Assembly (NCBI GenBank): GCA_021797365.1 | Contig: JAJZZU010000142.1 | Location: 1 to 6,837 of the forward strand | Length of the DNA stretch: 6,837 nt | Source of the DNA: Pseudomonadota bacterium | GTDB taxonomy: Bacteria; Pseudomonadota; Gammaproteobacteria; Acidiferrobacterales; Acidiferrobacteraceae | Direction: 5' to 3' | Part shown: piece by piece, positions 1 through 6,125 of the stretch | Layout: each line of letters begins with the position of its first letter | How positions within the stretch are numbered: the first letter of the stretch is position 1 | The notes under the pieces: generated by a model | What the model saw: only the letters and a program-made list of their open reading frames with translations | Database searches by the model: none | Told to the model about the DNA's origin: nothing | Translations under genes and position numbers: made by a program

Positions 1-1619
1 ATGCCCGCAACGCCGCGACCGTCGCCGCGCTGCGCCGCCGCAAGGGGCGCCTGGACAAGCCCTTTGCGCTGCTCGCGCTCAATGCCGGATCGCTTCGGCA
101 TGTGGCGCATGTGGGCGGCGGCGAACACCATGCGCTCGAAGGCGCCGATCGCCCGATTGTGTTGCTGCGCAAGGCCGCCGATTGCGATGGGCAGCTTGCG
201 GGCATCGCCGACGGGCTCGATCGCATCGGCGTCATGCTGGCCTACACCCCGATCCATTATCTGCTGTTTCACGAGGCCGCCGGCCGCCCGTCCGGGACGC
301 AGTGGCTACGTGGGGTCGAGGAGACGCTGTTTGTCTGTACGTCAGCGAATCCCGGCAGCGAGCCTTTGGTAACCGGCAACGAGGAGGCGCTTGCGCGGCT
401 TTCCGGATTGGCGGATGCCTTCGTCGTCCACGACCGGGCGATCGTGTCGCGTTGCGACGACGGAGTGGTTCGTGCCGATGGCAGCGGCGCGGTGTGGATG
501 CGGCGCGGCCGCGGCCAGACACCGTCATCCATCCGCCTGCGGATCTCGGGGCCCCCGGTGCTCGCGGTGGGCGCGATGCTGAAAAACACGATCTGCGTGA
601 CCCGCGGCGACGAGGCCTTTGTGTCGCCGCATGTGGGTGATCTCGGCAATTGTCGGGCCTATGAGGCCTTCGAGGATACCATCGCGTCGCTGACCGGCCT
701 TCTGGGGGTATATCCGCAGTGCGTAACCCATGATAGGCATCCGGATTATCCCACGACCCTCTACGCCGAGCGGCTGGCCGCGGAGCACGGGATTATGCGC
801 ATCGCCGTTCAGCATCATCACGCCCACATCGCCGCCGTTCTGGCCGAGCACGGCTTGCCCGGACCGGCATTGGGGGTCGCCCTGGATGGAGTCGGTTATG
901 GCACCGGAGGGGAGATTTGGGGTGGGGAGCTTTTATCGGTGCAGGGTGCGCACTTTACGCGCCTTGGCCATATGGCGCCATTGCCGCTACCCGGGGGAGA
1001 TCGGGCGGCGCGCGAGCCTTGGCGCATGGCGGCATCCGTCCTGCACCTGCTGGGCCGCGGCGCCGAGATCCGGCATCGCTTCCATGACCCGGCCACCTCG
1101 ATCGTGGCGCGGATGCTCGAGCGCCGGATCAATGCCCCTTTGTCGACCGGCGCCGGGCGCCTGTTCGACGCTGCAGCGGCCCTGCTCGGGGTGTGCGAGT
1201 ACGCGAGCTACGAGGGACAGGCAGCGATGATGCTGGAAGGGCTGGCCGCCCGGTTCGGGCCGTTGAAGCCGCTGGAGGCCGGTTACACGATCATCGGCGA
1301 CGGCGAGCTCTCGCTTCTGCCCACGCTCGATTTCCTGCGCACATGTCCGGATCCGGCGGGTGGCGCTGCGCTTTTTCATGCGACGCTGGCGGCCGGTCTT
1401 GCGGCCTGGGTCGGGCGGGCGGTGGAACAGACGGGACTGCGGCAGGTGGCGCTCTCGGGCGGCTGTTTTGCAAATGGCATTCTGCGGGAACATGTGCGCG
1501 TAGCCCTCGAGGCGCAAGGGGTGTCCGTCTATGGCGCCGCGCAGGTGCCACCCAACGACGGGGGCTTGAGTCTGGGCCAGGCGTGGGTGGCGCTCCACAC
1601 CATGCACGAGGGGGCGTAA
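1..1619 (+). CDS. hypF: Carbamoyltransferase HypF, C-terminal part (5' end outside window)
   Basis: HypF takes carbamoyl phosphate and ATP, forms a carbamoyl-adenylate and transfers the carbamoyl group to the C-terminal cysteine of HypE, the first step of cyanide ligand synthesis. The frame is open from base 3 to the TAA at 1617-1619, and recognisable HypF sequence (AATVAALRRRKGRLDKPFAL) begins at the left edge, so the gene starts upstream and the ATG at 102 is not its start. About 538 residues are present. The acylphosphatase domain and zinc fingers expected at the N-terminus are missing only because the window is cut. The visible part starts near the beginning of the YrdC-like domain, with the TSANPGSEP motif at about 339-365. 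The Kae1-like carbamoyltransferase domain follows, with HDRHPDY (about 729-749), the metal-binding HHHAH (813-827), GVALDGVGYGTGG, WGGE, SGGCFANG (1455-1478) and PPNDGG near the end. No frameshift is seen. hypC follows after 2 bp. Confidence 0.97.
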   Translation, partial: ARNAATVAALRRRKGRLDKPFALLALNAGSLRHVAHVGGGEHHALEGADRPIVLLRKAADCDGQLAGIADGLDRIGVMLAYTPIHYLLFHEAAGRPSGTQWLRGVEETLFVCTSANPGSEPLVTGNEEALARLSGLADAFVVHDRAIVSRCDDGVVRADGSGAVWMRRGRGQTPSSIRLRISGPPVLAVGAMLKNTICVTRGDEAFVSPHVGDLGNCRAYEAFEDTIASLTGLLGVYPQCVTHDRHPDYPTTLYAERLAAEHGIMRIAVQHHHAHIAAVLAEHGLPGPALGVALDGVGYGTGGEIWGGELLSVQGAHFTRLGHMAPLPLPGGDRAAREPWRMAASVLHLLGRGAEIRHRFHDPATSIVARMLERRINAPLSTGAGRLFDAAAALLGVCEYASYEGQAAMMLEGLAARFGPLKPLEAGYTIIGDGELSLLPTLDFLRTCPDPAGGAALFHATLAAGLAAWVGRAVEQTGLRQVALSGGCFANGILREHVRVALEAQGVSVYGAAQVPPNDGGLSLGQAWVALHTMHEGA

Positions 1620-1621
1620 GG

Positions 1622-1867
1622 ATGTGTCTTGCCGTGCCAATGCGTGTGGAGCAGGTCCTCGCGGACGATCTGGCGGTGGTGGAGATCGGCGGGGTGCGCA
1701 AAACGGTGTCGCTGGCGCTTGTCGATGGCGTGGCCGAGGGCGATTACGTCATCGTCCATGTCGGATTCGCGCTCACGCGGCTCGATGCCGACGAGGCGCG
1801 CAAGACCCTCGATCTATTCGCCGAGATCGCGCAGGTGGCCGGTACCGGTAGCCTGGAAGGCCCATAA
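1622..1867 (+). CDS. hypC: Hydrogenase maturation chaperone HypC/HupF family
   Basis: HypC is the small chaperone that pairs with HypD to hold the Fe(CN)2CO unit while it is built and then delivers it to the hydrogenase large-subunit precursor. The product has 81 residues, usual for the family. It begins MCLAVPMRV; Cys2, exposed after Met removal, is the essential iron/large-subunit contact residue in this family. The conserved GDYVIVHVGFAL segment (residues 40-51, His46) is present, followed by a helical acidic/basic tail (DADEARKTLDLFAEI). The ATG at 1622 lies 2 bp after the hypF stop and has a strong GAGGGG Shine-Dalgarno inside the end of hypF (1608-1613, spacing 8), so it is probably translated together with hypF. 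The paralogue HybG is a possible alternative name; the neighbours favour HypC. It is separated from hypD by an unusually long gap. Confidence 0.96.
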   Translation: MCLAVPMRVEQVLADDLAVVEIGGVRKTVSLALVDGVAEGDYVIVHVGFALTRLDADEARKTLDLFAEIAQVAGTGSLEGP

Positions 1868-1872
1868 ACCAT

Positions 1873-1893
1873 CCTGCGGCTGAAGGCCGCAGG
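1873..1893 (+). terminator. Terminator-like stem-loop after hypC
   Basis: CCTGCGGC (1873-1880) pairs perfectly with GCCGCAGG (1886-1893) across a five-base TGAAG loop, starting 5 bp after the hypC stop codon. The downstream tract CGTTATTCT is only partly T-rich, so this is not a textbook Rho-independent terminator. It could be a partial terminator, an attenuator or an mRNA 3'-end-stabilising/processing hairpin that lowers expression of the downstream genes relative to hypFC. Confidence 0.4.
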
Positions 1894-1915
1894 CGTTATT
1901 CTGGAGACAACCGCG

Positions 1916-2194
1916 ATGGCGCATGCAGTGAACGGACCGGAGATCGACAGACAGGCCTTGGCGTGCCGCCCGAGGCGTTGCCCGGCCGGGCCGCAGCGGT
2001 TGCCAAGTCGCGCCACCGGGTCCGTATCCCGTGCGATAGCCTCCCGGCCATCGGCTTGCGTAGGCCATCCCTCGTTATTGGGTCACATCACCAAGCGACA
2101 GGGGGGATGTGGGCGGCTTAGGGATTGTACCGCGATTCCTCCCGCGACCGAGGCCGCGGGTTTCCTTGCGAGGGCCCATGAAATTCATCGATGA
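1916..2194 (+). CDS. Doubtful small ORF, 92 residues, unknown
   Basis: I do not recognise this product. The case for a gene is an ATG preceded by GGAG at 1903-1906 with 9-bp spacing and a reading frame that stays open across the whole hypC-hypD gap, ending 17 bp inside hypD. The case against is a composition rich in Arg, Ala, Pro and Ser with five scattered cysteines (residues 17, 22, 48, 65, 71), no regular pattern of hydrophobic residues, several codons uncommon in the neighbours (AGA, ATA, TTA, GTA), and the ease with which long open frames arise in GC-rich DNA. The first 16 or so residues (MAHAVNGPEIDRQALA) read most like protein, so it may be the 5' remnant of a decayed gene or a leader ORF whose translation reaches the hypD start. 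Confidence 0.15.
   Translation: MAHAVNGPEIDRQALACRPRRCPAGPQRLPSRATGSVSRAIASRPSACVGHPSLLGHITKRQGGCGRLRDCTAIPPATEAAGFLARAHEIHR
2141..2160 (+). other. Hairpin just upstream of hypD
   Basis: CCCGCG (2141-2146) and CGCGGG (2155-2160) form a 6-bp perfect GC stem with an 8-base loop, followed by TTTCCTT and then the hypD Shine-Dalgarno GAGGG (2170-2174). The position, 17 bp before the ATG, is suited to influencing hypD translation or transcript stability. The sequence is GC-rich enough that a stem of this size can occur by chance. Confidence 0.3.
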
Positions 2195-3338
2195 ATTCCG
2201 TGATGGCCGCGTGGCGGCCTCCCTGGCGCGCAGGATTCACGCCGATGTCATACCGGGGCGCAGCTACCATATCATGGAATTTTGCGGAGGCCACACGCAT
2301 GCGATTGCGCGCTACGGTCTGCCCGATCTCCTGCCGGCGTCGATCCGTCTCGTGCACGGACCCGGGTGCCCGGTGTGTGTGTTGCCGGTCGGCCGGATCG
2401 ACAGCGCCATCGCGTTGGCCCGCGACGCCGGTGTGATTCTCTGCACCTATGCCGACGTCATGCGCGTGCCGGCCTCGCGTCGCCAAAGTCTCCTGACCAC
2501 GAAGGCGGCGGGCGCCGACATCGTAATGGTGTATTCCGTGCAGGATGCGCTTTCCGTGGCGCGTGCGCACCCGAATCGCGAGGTGGTGTTCTTTGCCATC
2601 GGGTTCGAGACTACGACCCCGCCTACGGCGGCGGCGATCCTCGAGGCCGAGCGCGCGGGGCTTGGCAATTTCAGCGTGTTCTGCAACCACGTGCTCACGC
2701 CGTCGGCCATCCAGAGCCTGCTCGATTCCCCGGAAGTCCGCAAACTGGGGCGCGTGCGCATCGACGGATTCATCGGTCCCTCGCATGTAAGCGCCGTGAT
2801 CGGCAGCCGGCCATACGAATTTTTTGCGGAGGAATACGAAAAGCCGGTGGTAATCGCCGGTTTCGAGCCGCTCGATGTCTTGCAGGCGGTGTGGATGCTG
2901 GTGCGGCAGATCAACGAAGGACGGTGCGATGTGGAAAACCAATTCACGCGGGCGGTGACCAGGGACGGCAATCTCAAGGCGCAGGCCCTGGTCGGCCGGG
3001 TGTTCGAACTGGCGCGTACCTTCGAGTGGCGGGGTCTGGGCGACGTGCCCTATAGCGCGCTGCGTATCCAGGGGCGCTATGCCCGCTTCGATGCCGAGCC
3101 ACGCTTTGGTGTGCGCTATGAGGGCGCGCCGGATCACAAGGGATGCGAGTGCGGGGCCATCCTGCGCGGCGTAAAGCAGCCCGAGGATTGCCGGCTTTTT
3201 GGCACCGCCTGCGTGCCGGAGAACCCTATGGGTTCGTGCATGGTCTCGTCCGAAGGCGCCTGCGCCGCGCACTATACCTACGGGCGCTACCGGCGCGATA
3301 CGGCGGCCGCGAGACGCCGCGCGGCGGGCGCGTCATGA
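2178..3338 (+). CDS. hypD: Hydrogenase maturation factor HypD, [4Fe-4S] protein
   Basis: HypD is the redox-active iron-sulfur scaffold that, with HypC and HypE, attaches cyanide (and carries CO) on the active-site iron in the cytoplasm. The product has 386 residues, close to the family's usual length. Motifs in order: MKFIDEFRDG at the N-terminus; EFCGGHTH at 34-41 with Cys36; GPGCPVC at 61-67 with the Cys64/Cys67 pair that forms the thiol redox site; GFETTTPP at 142-149; and the C-terminal cysteine region with C323, C325, C338, C345, C354 and C362, including GSCMVSSEG, which supplies the [4Fe-4S] ligands. I chose the ATG at 2178 because the family begins there; GAGGG at 2170-2174 is a usable, rather close Shine-Dalgarno (3 bp). 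An in-frame GTG at 2109 would add 23 unrelated residues. The stop overlaps the hypE start (ATGA). A short Arg/Ala-rich tail (residues 372-386) looks poorly conserved. Confidence 0.97.
   Translation: MKFIDEFRDGRVAASLARRIHADVIPGRSYHIMEFCGGHTHAIARYGLPDLLPASIRLVHGPGCPVCVLPVGRIDSAIALARDAGVILCTYADVMRVPASRRQSLLTTKAAGADIVMVYSVQDALSVARAHPNREVVFFAIGFETTTPPTAAAILEAERAGLGNFSVFCNHVLTPSAIQSLLDSPEVRKLGRVRIDGFIGPSHVSAVIGSRPYEFFAEEYEKPVVIAGFEPLDVLQAVWMLVRQINEGRCDVENQFTRAVTRDGNLKAQALVGRVFELARTFEWRGLGDVPYSALRIQGRYARFDAEPRFGVRYEGAPDHKGCECGAILRGVKQPEDCRLFGTACVPENPMGSCMVSSEGACAAHYTYGRYRRDTAAARRRAAGAS
2182..2197. repeat. 16-bp perfect palindrome at hypD codons 2-7
   Basis: AATTCATCGATGAATT is perfectly self-complementary and starts one base after the hypD initiation codon. 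It is AT-rich in an otherwise GC-rich region. It also encodes the conserved residues KFIDEF, so it may be a coding coincidence; otherwise it could be a binding site for a dimeric regulator or a weak start-codon-proximal hairpin. Confidence 0.5.
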
Positions 3339-4384
3339 ATACCCGTGTGCGACGCCACGCCCGGGCGCTTGATCTGCGTCAGGGACGCATCGACATGAAC
3401 CACGGCAGCGGCGGGCGCGCGACCACGCAGCTCGTCGAAGAGCTCTTTCTGAGCGCATTCGATAACGAGTGGCTGCGCCCGATGGATGATCAGGCGCGCT
3501 GCGACCTGCCGGCCGGGCGGCTGGTGGTGGCAACCGATGCCCACGTCGTGTCTCCGCTCTTTTTTCCAGGCGGGGACATCGGCGCCCTGGCGGTCCACGG
3601 GACGATCAACGATGTGGCGATGGCCGGCGCGACGCCCCTGTACTTGACCGCGGGCTTCATCCTGGAGGAGGGGCTGCCGCTCGCCGACCTTAAGAGGATC
3701 GCGGATTCGATGGCGGAGGCGGCGCGGTCGGCGGGGGTGGCGATCATAGCCGGGGACACCAAGGTCGTGGAGCGGGGAAAGGCCGACGGCGTCTTTATCA
3801 CCACGACCGGTGTCGGGGTCGTGGATCCGGCCCTCGACATCCATGCCCATCGGGCGCGGCCCCGGGATTGTATTCTGGTCAGTGGATCCATGGGTGACCA
3901 CGGTGTGGCGATCATGTCGGAGCGCGAGCATCTGTCATTCGACGCGCGCATCCTGTCGGATAGCGCGGCGCTGCACGGGCTTGTCGCGGATATGGTCCGG
4001 GCCGTGCCGGCCATCCATTGCCTGCGCGATCCGACCCGCGGGGGGCTTGCCACGGCCTTGAACGAGATCGCCGAGCAGTCCGGCGTGGGCATGCGCATCC
4101 GCGAATCAGCCATTCCGATTCGCGCCGAGGTCCGGGCGGCCTGCGAGTTTCTGGGTCTCGATCCCCTCTATATCGCCAACGAAGGCAAACTCATCGCCAT
4201 TTGTTCGGCCGATGATGCCGGGGCGCTGCTTGCGGTGATGCGCGCGCACCCCTTGGGCGCGCAGGCGGCGATCATAGGCGAGGTGGTCGCGGATACCCTG
4301 CATTTCGTGGAAATGGAGACGGCATTCGGGGGCAGCCGCATGGTGGATTGGCTGGCCGGCGACCCGCTGCCGCGTATCTGCTGA
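3335..4384 (+). CDS. hypE: Carbamoyl dehydratase HypE (thiocyanate carrier)
   Basis: HypE belongs to the PurM/AIR-synthase-like ATPase family. It receives the carbamoyl group from HypF on its C-terminal cysteine, dehydrates it with ATP to a thiocyanate, and gives cyanide to the iron on HypCD. The product has 349 residues. Visible motifs are MNHGSGGR (21-28), TDAHVVSPLFFPGGDIG (68-84), the GTINDVAMAGA segment (89-99), AGDTKVVERG (139-148), SGSMGDHGVAI (183-193), RDPTRGGL (231-238), NEGK (282-285), and the diagnostic C-terminal PRIC (346-349), so the modifiable terminal Cys349 is intact. The ATG at 3335 overlaps the hypD TGA in an ATGA junction, pointing to translational coupling; its own Shine-Dalgarno is weak. 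An internal ATG at 3395, directly before NHGSGG, would leave too little N-terminus and is less likely. hypX starts 7 bp after the stop. Confidence 0.97.
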   Translation: MNTRVRRHARALDLRQGRIDMNHGSGGRATTQLVEELFLSAFDNEWLRPMDDQARCDLPAGRLVVATDAHVVSPLFFPGGDIGALAVHGTINDVAMAGATPLYLTAGFILEEGLPLADLKRIADSMAEAARSAGVAIIAGDTKVVERGKADGVFITTTGVGVVDPALDIHAHRARPRDCILVSGSMGDHGVAIMSEREHLSFDARILSDSAALHGLVADMVRAVPAIHCLRDPTRGGLATALNEIAEQSGVGMRIRESAIPIRAEVRAACEFLGLDPLYIANEGKLIAICSADDAGALLAVMRAHPLGAQAAIIGEVVADTLHFVEMETAFGGSRMVDWLAGDPLPRIC

Positions 4385-4391
4385 GGTGCGC

Positions 4392-6125
4392 ATGCGTATC
4401 CTGCTCCTGGTCGAAGCCTTCAATAGCCTGAGTCAGCGGGTGTACGCCGAGCTTACCCGCGATGGGCATGAGTTGGCCGTGGAGTTCGATGTGCACGATG
4501 CCGCCACCGAGGAGGGGGTGGCGTTGTTTGGGCCCGATGTGGTCGTTGCCCCCTATCTCAAGCGGGCCATACCGCGCAGCGTCTGGAGCCGCTATCCGTG
4601 TCTGATCATCCATCCCGGCATCCCGGGGGACCGCGGCCCGTCGGCGCTCGACTGGGCCATTCTGGAGGAACAAACCGAGTGGGGCGTGACCGTCTTGCAG
4701 GCCAACGAGGAGCTCGATGGTGGCGATATATGGGCCTATGAGACATTTCCCATGCGGGTCGCGCCCAAAAGCAGCCTGTATAGGCAGGAGGTGACGGAGG
4801 CCGCCGTCACGGCGCTGCGCCGGGCGCTGGCGCTCTACGCCGACAAGACGCTAAGGCCGCGGCCGCAGGGCGATCTCGCGGCCTGCGCGGATATCCCGCG
4901 TGGCCGGGCGCATCGGCCGATGACGCAGGCCGATCGCGCCATCGATTGGGCGACCGATACCACCGCGACCGTGCTGAAGAAGATCCATGCCGCGGATGGT
5001 GCGCCGGGCGTGCGCGATTGGGTCTGCGGCCGGGCCGTATATCTCTACGGCGCGTGGCCTGAGGACGGGCTGCGCGGCATGCCGGGCATGCTGATCGCTC
5101 AGCGCGACGGGGCGGTGTGCCGGGCGACCCGCGACGGTGCGGTCTGGATCACCCACATGCAGGCCGCCGAGGCCGCCGGCCGAGGCCTGAAGCTGCCGGC
5201 GGCGGTGGTGCTCGGCGCGGCGGTCGCCGATCTTGCGCACATCCCGCTTGCCTGCGAACGGGTAGGGGCTTGGCAGGAGATCGCTTGGCAAAGGGAGGGG
5301 GACGTCTGCCATCTGCGGTTCGGTTTCTACAACGGCGCGATGAGCAGCGATCAATGCCGGCGTCTCGCCGACGCCTACCGTAAGGCGCGCGCGTCCGATG
5401 CGCGAGTGATCGTCTTGCATGGGGGGTCCGATTACTGGTCCAACGGCATCCACCTGCACATGATCGAGGCGGCGGCGAGTCCCGCCGACGAGTCGTGGCG
5501 CAACATCGAGGCGATGGACGATCTGGTTCTGGAAATCCTATCGAACGATCGGCAGCTGACCATCGCGGCCTTGTCCGGAAACGCGGCCGCAGGCGGCGTG
5601 TTTCTCGCGCTGGCCGCCGACGCGGTCTTTGCCCGGCTGGGTGTGATCCTGAACCCGCATTACAAGAACATGGGCAATCTGTACGGTTCTGAATACTGGA
5701 CCTATCTTCTGCCGCGGCGCCTGGACGCCACGGCGTGTGAATGGCTGCGCGCCGGCCGGCTGCCGGTGGATGCCGCCACGGCGGCGGCGATCGGTTTGGT
5801 CGATGGGGCCTTTGGGCGCACGCCCCGGGAGTTCGCGGATGGCATCAGCCGTTTGGCGCGCGCCTGGGCGCATCCGGCGGTCTGGTCGGAACGGATGGCG
5901 CGCAAGGGGGAAGGCCGTGGCCGCGACGAGGCGCAGAGGCCGCTTGCGCTTTACCGGGCCGATGAGTTGACCCACATCCACCGCAATTTCTACGGATTCG
6001 ATCGCAGCTACCATGTGGCGCGCTATCATTTTGTGCACAAGACGCCGCACTCGCGCACGCCTTTGTATCTGGCCCCCCACCGTCGCATGGCATCGATGGG
6101 TGCCGCGCGAGGGGCGCGGTCATGA
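4392..6125 (+). CDS. hypX: HypX (HoxX), CO ligand-forming enzyme from formyl-THF
   Basis: HypX makes the active-site CO ligand from N10-formyl-tetrahydrofolate when the cell grows in air; formyl-CoA is the proposed intermediate, as described for Cupriavidus necator and Aquifex HypX. The product has 577 residues with the family's two-part layout. The N-terminal formyl-THF transferase-like domain (about 1-280) begins MRILLLVEAFNSLSQRVYAE and carries the folate-site motif HPGIPGDRGPSALDW (74-88) and ELDGGDIWA (107-115) with the likely catalytic Asp109. The C-terminal crotonase (enoyl-CoA hydratase-like) domain (about 300-550) has GGSDYWSNGIHL (344-355), SGNAAAGGV (395-403), and NPHYKNMGNLYGSEYWTYLLPRR (421-443). 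The ATG at 4392 has GAGG at 4383-4386, 5 bp upstream; the GTG at 4386 overlaps this site and is rejected. The last 15 residues are Arg/Ala-rich and look variable. The stop overlaps the next start (ATGA). Confidence 0.96.
   Translation: MRILLLVEAFNSLSQRVYAELTRDGHELAVEFDVHDAATEEGVALFGPDVVVAPYLKRAIPRSVWSRYPCLIIHPGIPGDRGPSALDWAILEEQTEWGVTVLQANEELDGGDIWAYETFPMRVAPKSSLYRQEVTEAAVTALRRALALYADKTLRPRPQGDLAACADIPRGRAHRPMTQADRAIDWATDTTATVLKKIHAADGAPGVRDWVCGRAVYLYGAWPEDGLRGMPGMLIAQRDGAVCRATRDGAVWITHMQAAEAAGRGLKLPAAVVLGAAVADLAHIPLACERVGAWQEIAWQREGDVCHLRFGFYNGAMSSDQCRRLADAYRKARASDARVIVLHGGSDYWSNGIHLHMIEAAASPADESWRNIEAMDDLVLEILSNDRQLTIAALSGNAAAGGVFLALAADAVFARLGVILNPHYKNMGNLYGSEYWTYLLPRRLDATACEWLRAGRLPVDAATAAAIGLVDGAFGRTPREFADGISRLARAWAHPAVWSERMARKGEGRGRDEAQRPLALYRADELTHIHRNFYGFDRSYHVARYHFVHKTPHSRTPLYLAPHRRMASMGAARGARS

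Larger units (their letters stand above)
1868..2177 (+). other. 310-bp hypC-hypD interval, structured, no convincing gene
   Basis: This is the only stretch of the window without a recognisable gene. It holds a series of GC-rich inverted repeats: 1873-1893, 1955-1976 (7-bp stem with one G-T pair), the 12-bp palindrome GCCCGGCCGGGC at 1980-1991, 2084-2111 (9-bp stem with one mismatch) and 2141-2160. GGCCATC occurs twice, at 2047-2053 and 2063-2069. A weakly supported small ORF runs through it (listed separately). Codon use and composition look less coding-like than in the flanking hyp genes. I could not place a good sigma70 or sigma54 promoter, nor match the sequence to a tRNA or a riboswitch class I know. 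It may be a leader or internal regulatory region for hypDEX-permease, or the remains of a lost gene. Confidence 0.6.

Noticed and set aside
102..104. ATG at 102 as a possible hypF start
   Set aside because: Recognisable HypF sequence continues upstream in frame to the left edge, so a start here would cut the YrdC domain.
1..372. Open plus-strand frame starting with ATG at the first base
   Set aside because: It is out of frame with hypF, whose YrdC-domain sequence is read in the third frame from base 3; its product is Arg/Ala/Cys-rich noise.
987..1640. A 217-codon minus-strand open frame opposite hypF and the start of hypC
   Set aside because: The plus strand is clearly HypF/HypC; the antisense product has low-complexity Arg/Gln/His composition and no recognisable motif.
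1999..2080. Possible sigma70 promoters upstream of hypD (TTGCCA near 2000; TTGCGT near 2056)
   Set aside because: The first has a fair -35 but no acceptable -10 at 16-18 bp spacing; the second has only half of a -35 and a poor -10. Neither is good enough to annotate.
1868..2177. Cobalamin or other metal-sensing riboswitch, or a tRNA, in the hypC-hypD gap
   Set aside because: I could not find the conserved cobalamin-riboswitch boxes or a tRNA T-loop/acceptor pattern by eye; the hairpins present are generic GC-rich stems.
2118..3272. A 384-codon open frame on the minus strand opposite hypD
   Set aside because: It is a shadow frame caused by GC-rich codon use. The plus strand encodes an unmistakable HypD with all motifs, while the antisense product is rich in Arg, His and Pro and resembles no family I know.
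4386..4388. GTG at 4386 as the hypX start
   Set aside because: It overlaps the GAGG Shine-Dalgarno at 4383-4386 and would add only two residues before the canonical MRILLLV start at 4392.
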